Positions 16,203 to 26,099 of a stretch of 64,000 nt of DNA are shown one piece after another. Below the pieces are notes generated by a model, which was not told the DNA's origin, did no database searches, and was given only the letters and a program-made list of their open reading frames with translations. The stretch covers positions 124,001-188,000 of the forward strand of contig JBFWNG010000002.1 of NCBI GenBank assembly GCA_050251195.1, written 5' to 3'. The stretch comes from JBFWNG01 sp050251195. GTDB lineage: Bacteria > Bdellovibrionota_B > Oligoflexia > Oligoflexales > Oligoflexaceae. Positions within the stretch are counted from its first letter, which is position 1. Every line of letters begins with the position of its first letter. Position numbers and translations under genes: made by a program.

Positions 16203-18044
16203 TTATCTGTTCAAATTTTCGCGAATCGCCTGCGCCAACGATTGATCAACTCCCGCCACCTGCATAAGTTCCTCGAGGCTGGCGTTCCGCAACAAATCCA
16301 TGTTCTCAAAAGCGCTGAAAAGCCGCTTTTTGATCACTGGTCCAATCCCAGGAATTCGATCAAGTTCCGATTCATAAAAATTGTCGCCACGTTTTTTGCG
16401 ATGAAACTCGATGGCAAAGCGGTGCGCTTCGTCGCGAATGCGGGTTAGAATTCGATGCGCCGGGGTGCCGGGGCGCAGCGGGATCGGATCTTTGCGATGG
16501 GGGCGGAAGATCCGTTCCAGAGAATGTTCGACTGTTTTTTCTTCCTCGACCGAGTCGGGTTTTTTCACGCGGCTCTTTGCAAGCGCGATGAGGTTAAATG
16601 TCGGCGCAACCTCTGGAAACCCTTCTAATGCCTTAAGCGCGGCGTTGAGTTGTCCTTTGCCGCCGTCAATCACGAGAAGATCGGGGAGATTGGCTTCCTT
16701 GATGCCGCGGGTTATGCGTCTTGTGACGATCTCCGAGATCGACGTGTAATCGTCGGGATGGGCGCTGACTGACTTAACGTTATACCTTCTGTAGTTGTTC
16801 TTGTTGGGTTTTCCCTCGACGAAGCACACCGACGAAGCAACGATAGATTCTGAATGCAAATTGGAAATGTCGATGCACTCAATGGTGCGCGGCGGCTCAG
16901 CCAGTTTCAGCAGCTTTTGTATTGCGAGCATCTCCTCAGTGAAGAGATCTGTTTTGTTTATCGAAGATTGTAATCTAAAAGTCGCGTTCTTGAGGGCGAT
17001 ATCGAGGAGAGCCTTCTTTTCCGGTGTGTTGCCGGTATAGAACTTCGGCTTTTTCTCGCTGCGCAAAGCCGCCACGATCTCCTTAGCCTCGGGTATCCTT
17101 ACTGGCAGCAAAAGAGCGTCGGGGAGTGGCCGCTCTTCATAGTATTGGAGAAGGAACGCGGTAAACATCTCTTCCGTGCTTTCCACTCCCAGTCGAGCGG
17201 TGAAATGGTCTTCGCCGATGACCGCGCCGTTTCTTATGAACAGGACGAGAAACATGACGTTACCGGCTTCATTGACGCTGAACTGAATCACGTCACAGTT
17301 TTGAAGGGAAGCCGGCACGACGTTTTGCTTTTGTTTGATCCCTTCGAGCGCCGTAATCTGGTTTCGATACACCGCCGCAAGTTCGAATTGTTCGTTCGCG
17401 GAGAGTTCCTTCATTCGTTGTTTTAGATTTTTGACGAGTTCCGACTGTCGTCCTTCTAATAGCTTGATTGCATTGTGAATCATAGCAAGATAAGCTTCGC
17501 GAGAGATGCGGTTGTCGCATGGTGCTAGACACATTTTCATATGAAAGTAATTGCAAGGGCGTTTGGCGATTTTCATTTCATGTCGCGAGCAGCGTATGAG
17601 GGGAAAAACCCGGCCGACCATATCGAGCAGGGTATTGAGTTGAGTGGCATTCGCGAACGGCCCCAGGTATTTGGCGCCGTCATTCTTCTTGCGTCGAACC
17701 TTTTCAATGCGCGGCCATTCGTCGTCAAAGTGAACGCGGACCAACGGGTACTCTTTGTCGTCTCGCAGTAGTATGTTGTACTTTGGTTTATGATGCTTGA
17801 TAAGATTGCGTTCGAGCAGAAGAGCTTCGACTTCGTTTTGGGTGAGCATTATGTCGAAGTCCGTTAGTTCTTCCACTAACGCGAGAGTCTTTATAGGTTG
17901 ATTGGATAGGTTGAAGTAAGACCTAACCCGATTTTTGAGGTTCTTAGCCTTGCCAACGTAAATGACGCAACCGTCGGGGTTTTTCATAAGGTAAACCCCT
18001 GAATCGTTCGGCAGACTCTTTATCTTTGCTTCAAGATTTGACAT
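16203..18044 (-). CDS. uvrC: Excinuclease ABC subunit C
   Basis: UvrC makes both incisions in nucleotide excision repair after UvrB is loaded on damage. The 613-aa length is normal. Domains run in order: GIY-YIG nuclease (GVYLMKNPDGCVIYVGKAKN, about 15-92), UVR domain contacting UvrB (about 203-238, NEQFELAAVYRNQI), RNase-H-like nuclease (IECIDISNLHSESIVASSV and DLLVIDGGKGQLNAAL), and two helix-hairpin-helix motifs (LDRIPGIGPVIKKRLF, LMQVAGVDQSLAQAI). It lies 8 nt after uvrB on the same strand, so the two are surely one transcript. Confidence 0.97.
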   Translation of the reverse strand: MSNLEAKIKSLPNDSGVYLMKNPDGCVIYVGKAKNLKNRVRSYFNLSNQPIKTLALVEELTDFDIMLTQNEVEALLLERNLIKHHKPKYNILLRDDKEYPLVRVHFDDEWPRIEKVRRKKNDGAKYLGPFANATQLNTLLDMVGRVFPLIRCSRHEMKIAKRPCNYFHMKMCLAPCDNRISREAYLAMIHNAIKLLEGRQSELVKNLKQRMKELSANEQFELAAVYRNQITALEGIKQKQNVVPASLQNCDVIQFSVNEAGNVMFLVLFIRNGAVIGEDHFTARLGVESTEEMFTAFLLQYYEERPLPDALLLPVRIPEAKEIVAALRSEKKPKFYTGNTPEKKALLDIALKNATFRLQSSINKTDLFTEEMLAIQKLLKLAEPPRTIECIDISNLHSESIVASSVCFVEGKPNKNNYRRYNVKSVSAHPDDYTSISEIVTRRITRGIKEANLPDLLVIDGGKGQLNAALKALEGFPEVAPTFNLIALAKSRVKKPDSVEEEKTVEHSLERIFRPHRKDPIPLRPGTPAHRILTRIRDEAHRFAIEFHRKKRGDNFYESELDRIPGIGPVIKKRLFSAFENMDLLRNASLEELMQVAGVDQSLAQAIRENLNR

Positions 18045-18052
18045 AGCACCGT

Positions 18053-20098
18053 TTAGGATTCTGCTTCCTCAATGGGCGAGCCCAGATCGCCGAAGGACAG
18101 CATCAGCTCTTTAAGTGTTGTGATATTATCTCTTAATTCGGCGGCGCGTTCAAAATCAAGGTTTTTAGCGGCGGTCTTCATTTCCTTAGTCTGCTTCTTA
18201 ATCAGAGAATCAAGTTCCGAGGCGCTTCGAAACTTATTGGTTTTGCGCAGCTCGTCGACTTGAGCTTCTGTAAGGGACGTTTCAGGATCCGTAAAACCGT
18301 AGAGCTCCCGCAGGCCAGGTTGCATTTTCTTGATAATCGATTGTGGCTGTATGCCGTGTTCCTCGTTGTAAGCGAGCTGTTTTTTGCGGCGGCGTTCCGT
18401 TTCGTTAAGGCAATGCGCCATGTTTTCGGTAATTTCGTCTCCGTAGAAGATTACCCTGCCGTCCTTGTTTCGCGCCGCGCGCCCGACAACCTGAATCAGA
18501 GAGCTGGCGGATCGTAGAAAGCCCTGCTTATCCGCGTCCATTACGGAAACCAGCGTCACTTCGGGCAGGTCGAGTCCTTCGCGAAGTAGGTTGATGCCAA
18601 TAAGCACGTCGCAATTGCCCTTACGCAGGTCGCGCAGCAGTTCGACGCGTTCGATACTGTCTATGCCGGAGTGAAGGTATCGAACCTTGAGTCCAAGTTC
18701 TTGGTAATAGTTGGTCAGATCCTCTGACATTTTCTTCGTCAGAGTAGTGACAAGAGCCCGTCCGCCTTGTGAGATGACTTTTCTAAGTTCGCCGAGGAGG
18801 TCGTCCACCTGGTTTTTGGCCGGTCGAACCTCGATTTGCGGATCGATAATTCCCGTCGGGCGAATGATCTGCTCAAATATTTTGCCGTCGGTGGATTCCA
18901 TTTCGTACTTTCCGGGTGTCGCCGAGACATAGATCAGCGGACCGGTCTTGCGCAAAAACTCTTCAAAATTCAACGGGCGGTTGTCTATGGCTGCGGGCAG
19001 GCGGAAGCCGAAGTCCACGAGCGTTTGCTTTCTTGAAATATCTCCGCGATACATGCCGCGAACTTGCGGCACGGTGATATGGCTCTCGTCGATAATCGTA
19101 ATGAATCCGGGGGGGAAATAATCGAGCAGCGTGGGAGGCGGCTCCCCGGGTTTCTTGCCGGTCAGGTACCGAGAATAGTTCTCGATTCCCGGGCAGAAGC
19201 CCAGCTGTTCCAAGAGTTCGACGTCATGCATCGTTCGTTGCTCGAGCCTTTGGAATTCGACGAGTTTATCTTGAGCCTTTAGCTCTCGAAGTCGAATACC
19301 GAGATCGTGCAAGATGTCCTTAACAATGTTTCGAATATCGTTGCGATCCGTTATGTAGTGGCTGTTGGGATATATGGAGAGGCTGGTCAGACTTTCCTTA
19401 GCCTTCCCGGTCAAGCTGTCTATTAACAAGATGTTTTCGATTTCGTCGCCAAAAAACTCGACTCGAATCCCCGTGTCGGTTTGATGAGCCGGCAAGATAT
19501 CGACAATATCTCCGCGAACCCGAAAGCAACCGCGCTCGAACGAAATATCATTGCGAGTGTACTGGATATCGACCAGTTTGCGAAGAAAAGCATTTCTTTC
19601 GATGTAGTCGCCTTTGGCGACGGTGACGACCTGCTTGGCATAGGTTTCAGGAGAACCCAGGCCGTAAATGCAGCTCACGCTGGCAACAATTATCGTGTCC
19701 CTGCGTTCAAAGAGAAACCTCGTGGCTTCGTGCCTCATTTTGTCAATGTCTTCGTTGATCGACGAGTCCTTGGCGATATAGGTGTCGGTACCGGGGATAT
19801 AAGCTTCCGGCTGATAGTAATCATAATAGCTGATGAAAAAACCGACAGCGTTCTCTGGAAACAAGTCCTTCATTTCTGTGAACAGTTGCGCCGCCAAAGT
19901 TTTATTGGGGGCGATGATCAATGTCGGATGTTCGGCGGCCGCAATGATGTTGGCCATCGTGAATGTCTTCCCCGAGCCGGTGACTCCCATCAGGATCTGA
20001 TGTTTGGTGGACTTGGCAATGGAATTCGTCAAAGCCTTGATCGCTTCCGGCTGGTCTCCCGTGGGAGAGTAAGTTGACGCAAGTTTGAACAAACTCAT
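18053..20098 (-). CDS. uvrB: Excinuclease ABC subunit B
   Basis: UvrB is the damage-verifying helicase-like core of nucleotide excision repair. The 681-aa protein shows Walker A GVTGSGKTFTMANIIA, the DNA-inserting beta-hairpin YYDYYQPEAYIPGTDTYIAK, DEAD-like DESH, motifs V/VI (GINLLREGLDLPEV, QVVGRAARN), and a C-terminal UVR coiled coil (DFERAAELRDNITTL) that binds UvrC. uvrA is not in the window. I looked for a LexA box in the 197-bp divergent gap upstream and saw no convincing one. Confidence 0.97.
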   Translation of the reverse strand: MSLFKLASTYSPTGDQPEAIKALTNSIAKSTKHQILMGVTGSGKTFTMANIIAAAEHPTLIIAPNKTLAAQLFTEMKDLFPENAVGFFISYYDYYQPEAYIPGTDTYIAKDSSINEDIDKMRHEATRFLFERRDTIIVASVSCIYGLGSPETYAKQVVTVAKGDYIERNAFLRKLVDIQYTRNDISFERGCFRVRGDIVDILPAHQTDTGIRVEFFGDEIENILLIDSLTGKAKESLTSLSIYPNSHYITDRNDIRNIVKDILHDLGIRLRELKAQDKLVEFQRLEQRTMHDVELLEQLGFCPGIENYSRYLTGKKPGEPPPTLLDYFPPGFITIIDESHITVPQVRGMYRGDISRKQTLVDFGFRLPAAIDNRPLNFEEFLRKTGPLIYVSATPGKYEMESTDGKIFEQIIRPTGIIDPQIEVRPAKNQVDDLLGELRKVISQGGRALVTTLTKKMSEDLTNYYQELGLKVRYLHSGIDSIERVELLRDLRKGNCDVLIGINLLREGLDLPEVTLVSVMDADKQGFLRSASSLIQVVGRAARNKDGRVIFYGDEITENMAHCLNETERRRKKQLAYNEEHGIQPQSIIKKMQPGLRELYGFTDPETSLTEAQVDELRKTNKFRSASELDSLIKKQTKEMKTAAKNLDFERAAELRDNITTLKELMLSFGDLGSPIEEAES

Positions 20099-20295
20099 TC
20101 CTATTCCCTCTCTTCCCTTGTAAGGCGGTTGGCATTAAAAATCCATAATATGTTCGTTCTCATATTTGCGATCCAATTTTGCCTTGCGAACAAAAATGAT
20201 TGGAATAATAGACAATATATGTTACCAAACAGTTCTCATTTTATGGCATGTGGGTTCTTCTCGATTTAGTTGGAATCTGAATAAGGAGACTGTGG

Positions 20296-20853
20296 TTGGC
20301 TGTGCGTGCATTCAAAGGAAAATGGCTTAGTTTCCTTTCAATTTTCTTCATATTTTACCTTCAAGGCTGCGATCAAAAGAAAAAACCATGGACCGGCATG
20401 TGGACGCCTGGCGATACGGTAGAAAACGTCGGGTACCATCCCGAACAACCGATCAAGAGCTTCAGTCACAAGCTTCACGCAGACCAACGAAAGATACCTT
20501 GTCAATACTGCCACTCCAGCGCGCGCCGATCGGCGGTTGCCGGGATTCCTCCGATGAACACTTGTATGGGTTGCCACAAATTTGTGCGAACCGATGCTCC
20601 GGATATCAAACTCCTCACCGAAAAATATGAAAAGAACGAACCACTGGAATGGACGAAAGTGCACGACTTGCCTGATTTTGTGCGGTTCACGCATAAACGG
20701 CATGTTTTAAACGGAATTGATTGTGCAGAATGCCACGGCGATGTGAAGTCTATGGACACCGTAGAACAGGTAGCTCCTCTACAAATGGGCTGGTGTATAG
20801 ACTGTCACAAGACGCGGGGCGCTCCTACGGCATGTTTTACCTGTCATTATTAA
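20296..20853 (+). CDS. actA: Alternative complex III pentaheme cytochrome c subunit ActA
   Basis: The 185-aa lipoprotein (lipobox LQGC) contains five c-type heme motifs: CQYCH, CMGCH, CAECH, CIDCH and CFTCH. Five hemes, lipid anchoring and first position in an actABCDEF-ordered operon identify the pentaheme subunit of alternative complex III, which passes electrons from menaquinol towards periplasmic cytochrome c or an oxidase. TTG 20296 is chosen because AAGGAG lies 7 nt upstream. It is divergent from uvrB. Confidence 0.9.
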   Translation: MAVRAFKGKWLSFLSIFFIFYLQGCDQKKKPWTGMWTPGDTVENVGYHPEQPIKSFSHKLHADQRKIPCQYCHSSARRSAVAGIPPMNTCMGCHKFVRTDAPDIKLLTEKYEKNEPLEWTKVHDLPDFVRFTHKRHVLNGIDCAECHGDVKSMDTVEQVAPLQMGWCIDCHKTRGAPTACFTCHY

Positions 20854-20878
20854 CACCTGAAGCTGGCGAGGAAATGAT

Positions 20879-23800
20879 ATGACGACGCGCGATGCGGATC
20901 TCGAGAATCTCCATAAGCATAAAGAGGTATTCATTGACGGTTTGTCGCCGTTTGAAGCGCCGCCCAAGAAGATCGAACAAGGTCCTCTCTACGTTAACAT
21001 CGAAGAAAGAATGCCCGAGTTGGGTGCCAGCGACGGCTCCGAAATGGAGAGTCCAGCCACCGTTGAGCGCCGCGACTTTTTGAAGTTGTTCAGCGCTAGC
21101 AGCTTGTTAGCGACAGCCGCATGCGTGCGACGCCCGGTGGAAAAGGCGCTGCCCTATGTCAATCAACCGATTGACCAGTTTCCTGGCAAGGCGGTGCATT
21201 ATTCTACGACTTGCAATGACTGTGCAGCTGGTTGCGGCTTAATCGTTAAAACGAGAGAAGGCCGTCCCGTTAAAGTCGAAGGCAACACAAGACATCCATT
21301 AAGCCAAGGAGCCACGTGCCCGACAGGACAGTCGACGCTCCAGGCTTTATATCACCCGGAAAGACGTAAAAACCCCGTCGTGAAGTTCGGTACCAACCGT
21401 ACTGACGAAACAAACTGGGACGACGTTTACGGTCGATTGGCTACGAAAATAGGCACCTCTCAAAAGGTTGCGATCCTGACCCGAGGGCAGACAGGACACC
21501 AAACTGAGTTTTTCAAGAAATTCCTTCAAACTGTTGGCGCATCGGACCAAAACGTTTTCACATTTGATCCGCAAACCATCAGGCCGGAAATTGATAAGGC
21601 CCACAAGTTAGCGTTCGGAATTGGCGGCCTCCCGCGCACAGAATTACGACGCACCCAACTTATTGTTGGTATCGGTGCCGAGTTTCTCGATCAGGGCGTT
21701 TCGTTTGTTTATGAAACCAAGAGCTGGTCAGTAGGACACGGTTTCCGACCAGGCAGCTTGGGTCGTCTTGTTCAATTCGAGTCCCGTTTCACGCAGACAG
21801 GCGCAAAAGCGGACGAGCGTTATATTATCGAAGTAGGTGACGAACTTGCTGTTACGCTCCTTCTCGTTAAAGCGCTTTTAGGACGAGACAACGTAAAAGG
21901 CTCTGCCGCAGAGCAAGCAGAGATTCGTAAGGTTATCGACGCGAACGCTGCGGCTCTCAGCGAGGTACAAGCGCGGCTTAAGCTTGACGATGCCCTCTTT
22001 GACAACTTGGCAACAGAGCTGTTGACGACGAATGCTATCGTCATGACGGGACAAAGTGCTTCAAACGGACCTGACGCGACTCTCGTGCAACTCGCCGGCA
22101 TTTTTGCCAACATCCTCATCGGAGCATACGGCAAGACAATTTTCTTCGACCAAGGTTGGCTCAACACACCAGCGCTTCCTGGCGAAATCACCCGGTTCAT
22201 GGAAAACAAGGACAAAATCGATGTCCTCTTTATCATAGACAGCAACCCGGTCTTTACGCTGCCAAAAGCCCTCGAGTTCGAGAAGGTTCTGGCCAACATT
22301 CCGACTGTGGTCTCCATTCAATCTATGCCCAATGAAACTGACGAGTACGCCGATTTCGTACTCAACGGTCATCATTTCCTCGAAGCATGGGGCGACGAAG
22401 AAACCGTATCGGGCTTTTGGTCTATTCGACAACCCGTTGTCAGGCCGATTACCAACAGTATGCAAGCCGAAGACATTCTCCTTTGGACGGCTGCAAAAAT
22501 GGGCAAGCCGCTAGGCTATAAAGAATATCGCGAGTTTCTCTATGAGCGATGGGACGCCGTATTCAAGCTTGTCGCTGCCAATACCGATTACGAAACGTTC
22601 TTCAAAGCTGTTCAGCGCCGAGGATTCGTAGGCAAGCTTGGCAAGCGAACGGTGGGAGTTCTTGGCAACGTTGCCGACTTGGTGAAAGTGCAGCCACAGG
22701 GCCAAGGTCTCAAACTTATCGCTCATCTTGACAACAGACTTATGGACGGCAGGGGCGCAGATCGTCCCGTGTTACAAGAGGTTGGTGACAGCATGACGAC
22801 TGTCGCATGGGACACGTGGGTAGGCTTGCACCCTGAAACTGTTAAAGAACTCGGATTGCGAATGAACGACGTCGTCCTCCTGGAGACCCAGCACGGTAGC
22901 GTCGAAGGCTCGGTGTATCCTTATCCTGGTCTCCACAGAAACAGCGTGGTCATTCCTCGTGGTAACGGACACAAAGCAGGCATTAGTAAGGTTACGACAG
23001 GTATCGGTTTCGACCCGTTGACCCTCCTCGGCAGCGAAGTGGACGTTCTTACGGGATATCCGGTCACGCGCGGCATACCTGTAAAAATCACTGCAACTGG
23101 GAAGAAGTACAGACTTGCGGCACAGCAAAAAGCCAACGACCTAGGCAACAGATCCGATATCGTTAAGGCAATCACTTTCAAAGAAGCCGACGCAAATATA
23201 GACAAGCAAAAAAATCTCGACGAAGCGCCCGACCTATTCCCGGCGCTTCCAAAAACGGAATATCGTTGGGGTATGTCCATTGACCTCAACAAGTGTGTGG
23301 GCTGCAGCGCATGTATGGTAGCGTGTTCTGCTGAAAACAACGTGGCCCAAGTAGGTCGCGAACAGATACTTCGCGGACGAGAAATGCACTGGATCAGATT
23401 AGACCGTTACTTTGCCGGTCCGATCGACAATCCGGAAGTAACGATTCAGCCGATGTTGTGCCAGCATTGCAACCATGCTCCGTGCGAAGCTGTGTGCCCT
23501 GTCTATGCCACAACGCACGATCCTGAAGGTATCAACTCTCAAACCTATAACCGTTGTATCGGAACGCGGTATTGCGCCAACGCATGTCCATACAAGGTGC
23601 GCCGATTTAACTGGTTCACCCATCGCTGGAACGAAATCGACGACAATCCGATCAATCGCAACCCAAGGGCTCTTAACCCTGACGTCACTGTCCGAACGCG
23701 CGGTATTATGGAAAAGTGTACCTTCTGTATTCAAAGGGTACGCGATACCAAACATGCGGTGAAAGAGCGCGGCGGCGAACATGCAATCATGTTTGACGGC

Positions 23801-24130
23801 GAACTTAAGACCGCCTGTGAGCAGGTATGTCCAGCGGACGCTATCGTCTTCGGCAACCTCAACGACGAACAAGGTCGGGCGGCGAATATGAGAAAAGACA
23901 ACCGGGCTTATCTCGCTTTAGGCGGAGCGCCCGAGCACGGGCACTACGGACTTAAGACGCTTCCAAACGTCAGCTATCTGGCGAAGGTAACGCACAAGAA
24001 ATCTGCTTTTGAAGGAATTGGCGGCCACACCGACGAAGGTGCCACGGGAGTTGACGATGCCGGGCACAGCGAATCGCCTGCACATCAGGAGCACGGTGAC
24101 GGAGCTGGCGAGCACGAGCATCAGCATTGA
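20879..24130 (+). CDS. actB: Alternative complex III iron-sulfur/molybdopterin-like subunit ActB
   Basis: The 1083-aa protein fuses a molybdopterin-oxidoreductase-like domain to a four-cluster ferredoxin domain, as in ActB. A twin-arginine-type ERRDFLKLFSASSLLATAA lies near residue 62. CNDCAAGCGLIVKTREGR is the N-terminal motif; family ActB proteins are known to lack molybdenum. C-terminal cluster motifs are CVGCSACMVAC, CQHCNHAPCEAVCP, CIGTRYCANACPYK and CTFCIQRV, with CEQVCPADAI. The tail of about 40 residues is rich in His, Glu and Gly. It accepts electrons at the periplasmic face and delivers them to ActA/ActE hemes. Confidence 0.93.
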   Translation: MTTRDADLENLHKHKEVFIDGLSPFEAPPKKIEQGPLYVNIEERMPELGASDGSEMESPATVERRDFLKLFSASSLLATAACVRRPVEKALPYVNQPIDQFPGKAVHYSTTCNDCAAGCGLIVKTREGRPVKVEGNTRHPLSQGATCPTGQSTLQALYHPERRKNPVVKFGTNRTDETNWDDVYGRLATKIGTSQKVAILTRGQTGHQTEFFKKFLQTVGASDQNVFTFDPQTIRPEIDKAHKLAFGIGGLPRTELRRTQLIVGIGAEFLDQGVSFVYETKSWSVGHGFRPGSLGRLVQFESRFTQTGAKADERYIIEVGDELAVTLLLVKALLGRDNVKGSAAEQAEIRKVIDANAAALSEVQARLKLDDALFDNLATELLTTNAIVMTGQSASNGPDATLVQLAGIFANILIGAYGKTIFFDQGWLNTPALPGEITRFMENKDKIDVLFIIDSNPVFTLPKALEFEKVLANIPTVVSIQSMPNETDEYADFVLNGHHFLEAWGDEETVSGFWSIRQPVVRPITNSMQAEDILLWTAAKMGKPLGYKEYREFLYERWDAVFKLVAANTDYETFFKAVQRRGFVGKLGKRTVGVLGNVADLVKVQPQGQGLKLIAHLDNRLMDGRGADRPVLQEVGDSMTTVAWDTWVGLHPETVKELGLRMNDVVLLETQHGSVEGSVYPYPGLHRNSVVIPRGNGHKAGISKVTTGIGFDPLTLLGSEVDVLTGYPVTRGIPVKITATGKKYRLAAQQKANDLGNRSDIVKAITFKEADANIDKQKNLDEAPDLFPALPKTEYRWGMSIDLNKCVGCSACMVACSAENNVAQVGREQILRGREMHWIRLDRYFAGPIDNPEVTIQPMLCQHCNHAPCEAVCPVYATTHDPEGINSQTYNRCIGTRYCANACPYKVRRFNWFTHRWNEIDDNPINRNPRALNPDVTVRTRGIMEKCTFCIQRVRDTKHAVKERGGEHAIMFDGELKTACEQVCPADAIVFGNLNDEQGRAANMRKDNRAYLALGGAPEHGHYGLKTLPNVSYLAKVTHKKSAFEGIGGHTDEGATGVDDAGHSESPAHQEHGDGAGEHEHQH

Positions 24131-24184
24131 GGATCTAATTATATCTTTCGTTCATATTGAGTAATTTTTGCGGGGCGATTTTAA

Positions 24185-25531
24185 ATGAGTGACGAAACCA
24201 AGTGGACCAAGACCATTTCCGATGTCAATAAGGGCATCTTAGCAAACCTTGCGTCGCCTCAGCCTACGTTTTACGCGGCTTGGGCTATCGCGATCCTGGC
24301 GCTTGCGTACGGAATTTTCTGTTGGGTTTACCTGATTTCAAACGGCATGGGCGCAACTGGCCTCTCAAGTCCCGTTTACTGGGGTGTTCTCATCACAGAC
24401 TTCGTCTTTTGGGTCGGTATTGGTCACGCCGGTACGCTTATTTCGGCGATCTTGTTCCTTTTTCGAGCAAAGTGGCGTAACACCGTCAACCGCAGCGCCG
24501 AGGCGATGACTGTCTTCGCCGTTATCACCGCGGGCCTTTTCCCGCTGATCCACGTAGGTCGAGTTTGGTTCGCCGCCTACTGGATGGTTCCTCTGCCTAA
24601 CACAAACAATCTTTGGATTAACTTCCGTTCCCCTCTCGTTTGGGACGTATTCGCAATATCAACCTACCTAACGATTTCCGTTTTGTTCTGGTACATGGGA
24701 ATGGTGCCGGACCTTGCGTCTATCCGCGACAGGGTCAGGGGTTTTAGACGATTGGTCTACGGCCTCATGAGCTTTGGATGGCGCGGCACCGCAAGACAGT
24801 GGCACAATTATGAAGCGGGTTACGGATTCTTGGCGGCATTGGCAACCCCGCTTGTCCTTTCAGTGCATAGCGTCGTTTCCTGGGACTTCGCGATGTCGCT
24901 TCAGCCCGGTTGGCACACGACCATCTTCCCGCCGTACTTCGTTGCCGGCGCTATCTTGTCCGGATGCGCTATGGTTTATAGTCTTCTTATTCCTATACGA
25001 AAGATGTTCCGCCTCGAGCAGTTTATCACTCGGGACCATCTCGAAGCATGTATAAAACTCACGTTGCTTACTTCGACGATTGTCTTTTACGCATACGCCA
25101 CCGAGTTCTTCATTGCCTGGTATAGCGGAAACACATACGAGTGGGCGCTTTTCGCGAAGCGGGCTACAGGGCCGTATTCATTCTATTTTTGGACAATGGT
25201 GTCTTGCAACTGTTTCTTCCCGTTGTTATGGTGGTCGAAACGAATTCGCAACAACATTACTGTATCACTTATCATCTCGATTCTTGTTAACGTTGGGATG
25301 TGGTTTGAGCGTTACAACATTATCGTATCATCTATTATTGAAGACTTCGTGCCAGGTTCATGGGGACATTATGAGCCAACATGGATGGAGATAGGTCTGA
25401 CGGTTGGTAGCTTTGGATGGTTCTTTTTCTGGTTTTTGATTTTCTGTAAGTTTTTCCCAATTGTCTCTATGTCGGAATTGAAGCTCATCATGCCGAAGCC
25501 ACTAAGTAAAAAATCTTCTGGGCATGAATAG
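24185..25531 (+). CDS. actC: Alternative complex III NrfD-like quinol-binding subunit ActC
   Basis: The 448-aa polytopic protein has about ten membrane helices of the NrfD/PsrC type. LITDFVFWVGIGHAGTLISA, GLFPLIHVGRVWFAAYWMVP and PLVLSVHSVVSWDFAMSLQP are landmarks of ActC. It binds menaquinol in the membrane and feeds electrons to ActB. It follows actB after 54 bp and precedes actD by 11 bp. Confidence 0.93.
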   Translation: MSDETKWTKTISDVNKGILANLASPQPTFYAAWAIAILALAYGIFCWVYLISNGMGATGLSSPVYWGVLITDFVFWVGIGHAGTLISAILFLFRAKWRNTVNRSAEAMTVFAVITAGLFPLIHVGRVWFAAYWMVPLPNTNNLWINFRSPLVWDVFAISTYLTISVLFWYMGMVPDLASIRDRVRGFRRLVYGLMSFGWRGTARQWHNYEAGYGFLAALATPLVLSVHSVVSWDFAMSLQPGWHTTIFPPYFVAGAILSGCAMVYSLLIPIRKMFRLEQFITRDHLEACIKLTLLTSTIVFYAYATEFFIAWYSGNTYEWALFAKRATGPYSFYFWTMVSCNCFFPLLWWSKRIRNNITVSLIISILVNVGMWFERYNIIVSSIIEDFVPGSWGHYEPTWMEIGLTVGSFGWFFFWFLIFCKFFPIVSMSELKLIMPKPLSKKSSGHE

Positions 25532-25542
25532 GGGAGTTTAGG

Positions 25543-26061
25543 ATGAGTCGACCAGGCGGAATTTTAGCAATATTCAAATACTTGGATGAGGTAACGGACG
25601 CAATCCGTAAGATCAAAGATCGAAGCGACTTTGCGAATCACGATGTCTACAGTCCTACATCCTATCACGAAATCGAGGAAGCATGTGATTTCGAATCCAG
25701 TAATGTCAAATGGTTCACGCTGACTGGAGCGATGCTTGGAACCTTCTCTGGTTTTGCATTGGCGCTATTCACGGACTGGGATTGGCCCCTGATTGTTGGC
25801 GGAAAGACCCCCGGCGTTTATTCGTTGCCCGCATATGTGGTCATCGGGTTTGAGCTAACGATTTTGTTTGGCGGTATCGCCACAATTATAGGAATGCTCG
25901 TAACTTGTAAAATTCCGAATCCGAATCAGCGCGTTTTGGATACTCGTCTTACGGACGATCGCTTTGGTATTTTTGTGCCAAATGTTGCGGAATCAAGCGA
26001 GCAGGCGCGGTTGTTGCGAGACCTTGGCGCTGAAGAGATCAAGACGATCACGGCGGGATAG
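25543..26061 (+). CDS. actD: Alternative complex III subunit ActD (DUF3341)
   Basis: The 172-aa protein has two membrane helices (WFTLTGAMLGTFSGFALALF and YVVIGFELTILFGGIATIIG), between which lies DWDWPLIVGGKTPGVYSLPA, the DUF3341 signature. It is a small peripheral/membrane subunit with a structural role in the complex. The C-terminal ARLLRDLGAEEIK is typical. Confidence 0.92.
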   Translation: MSRPGGILAIFKYLDEVTDAIRKIKDRSDFANHDVYSPTSYHEIEEACDFESSNVKWFTLTGAMLGTFSGFALALFTDWDWPLIVGGKTPGVYSLPAYVVIGFELTILFGGIATIIGMLVTCKIPNPNQRVLDTRLTDDRFGIFVPNVAESSEQARLLRDLGAEEIKTITAG

Positions 26062-26099
26062 TGAAGATTTTGAAGATGGGAAACGTGGGAGTTCATAAG

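Noticed and set aside
20099..20295. SOS (LexA) box upstream of uvrB
   Set aside because: GAAC/TTCGTTC fragments occur, but no spaced dyad matches a known LexA box.
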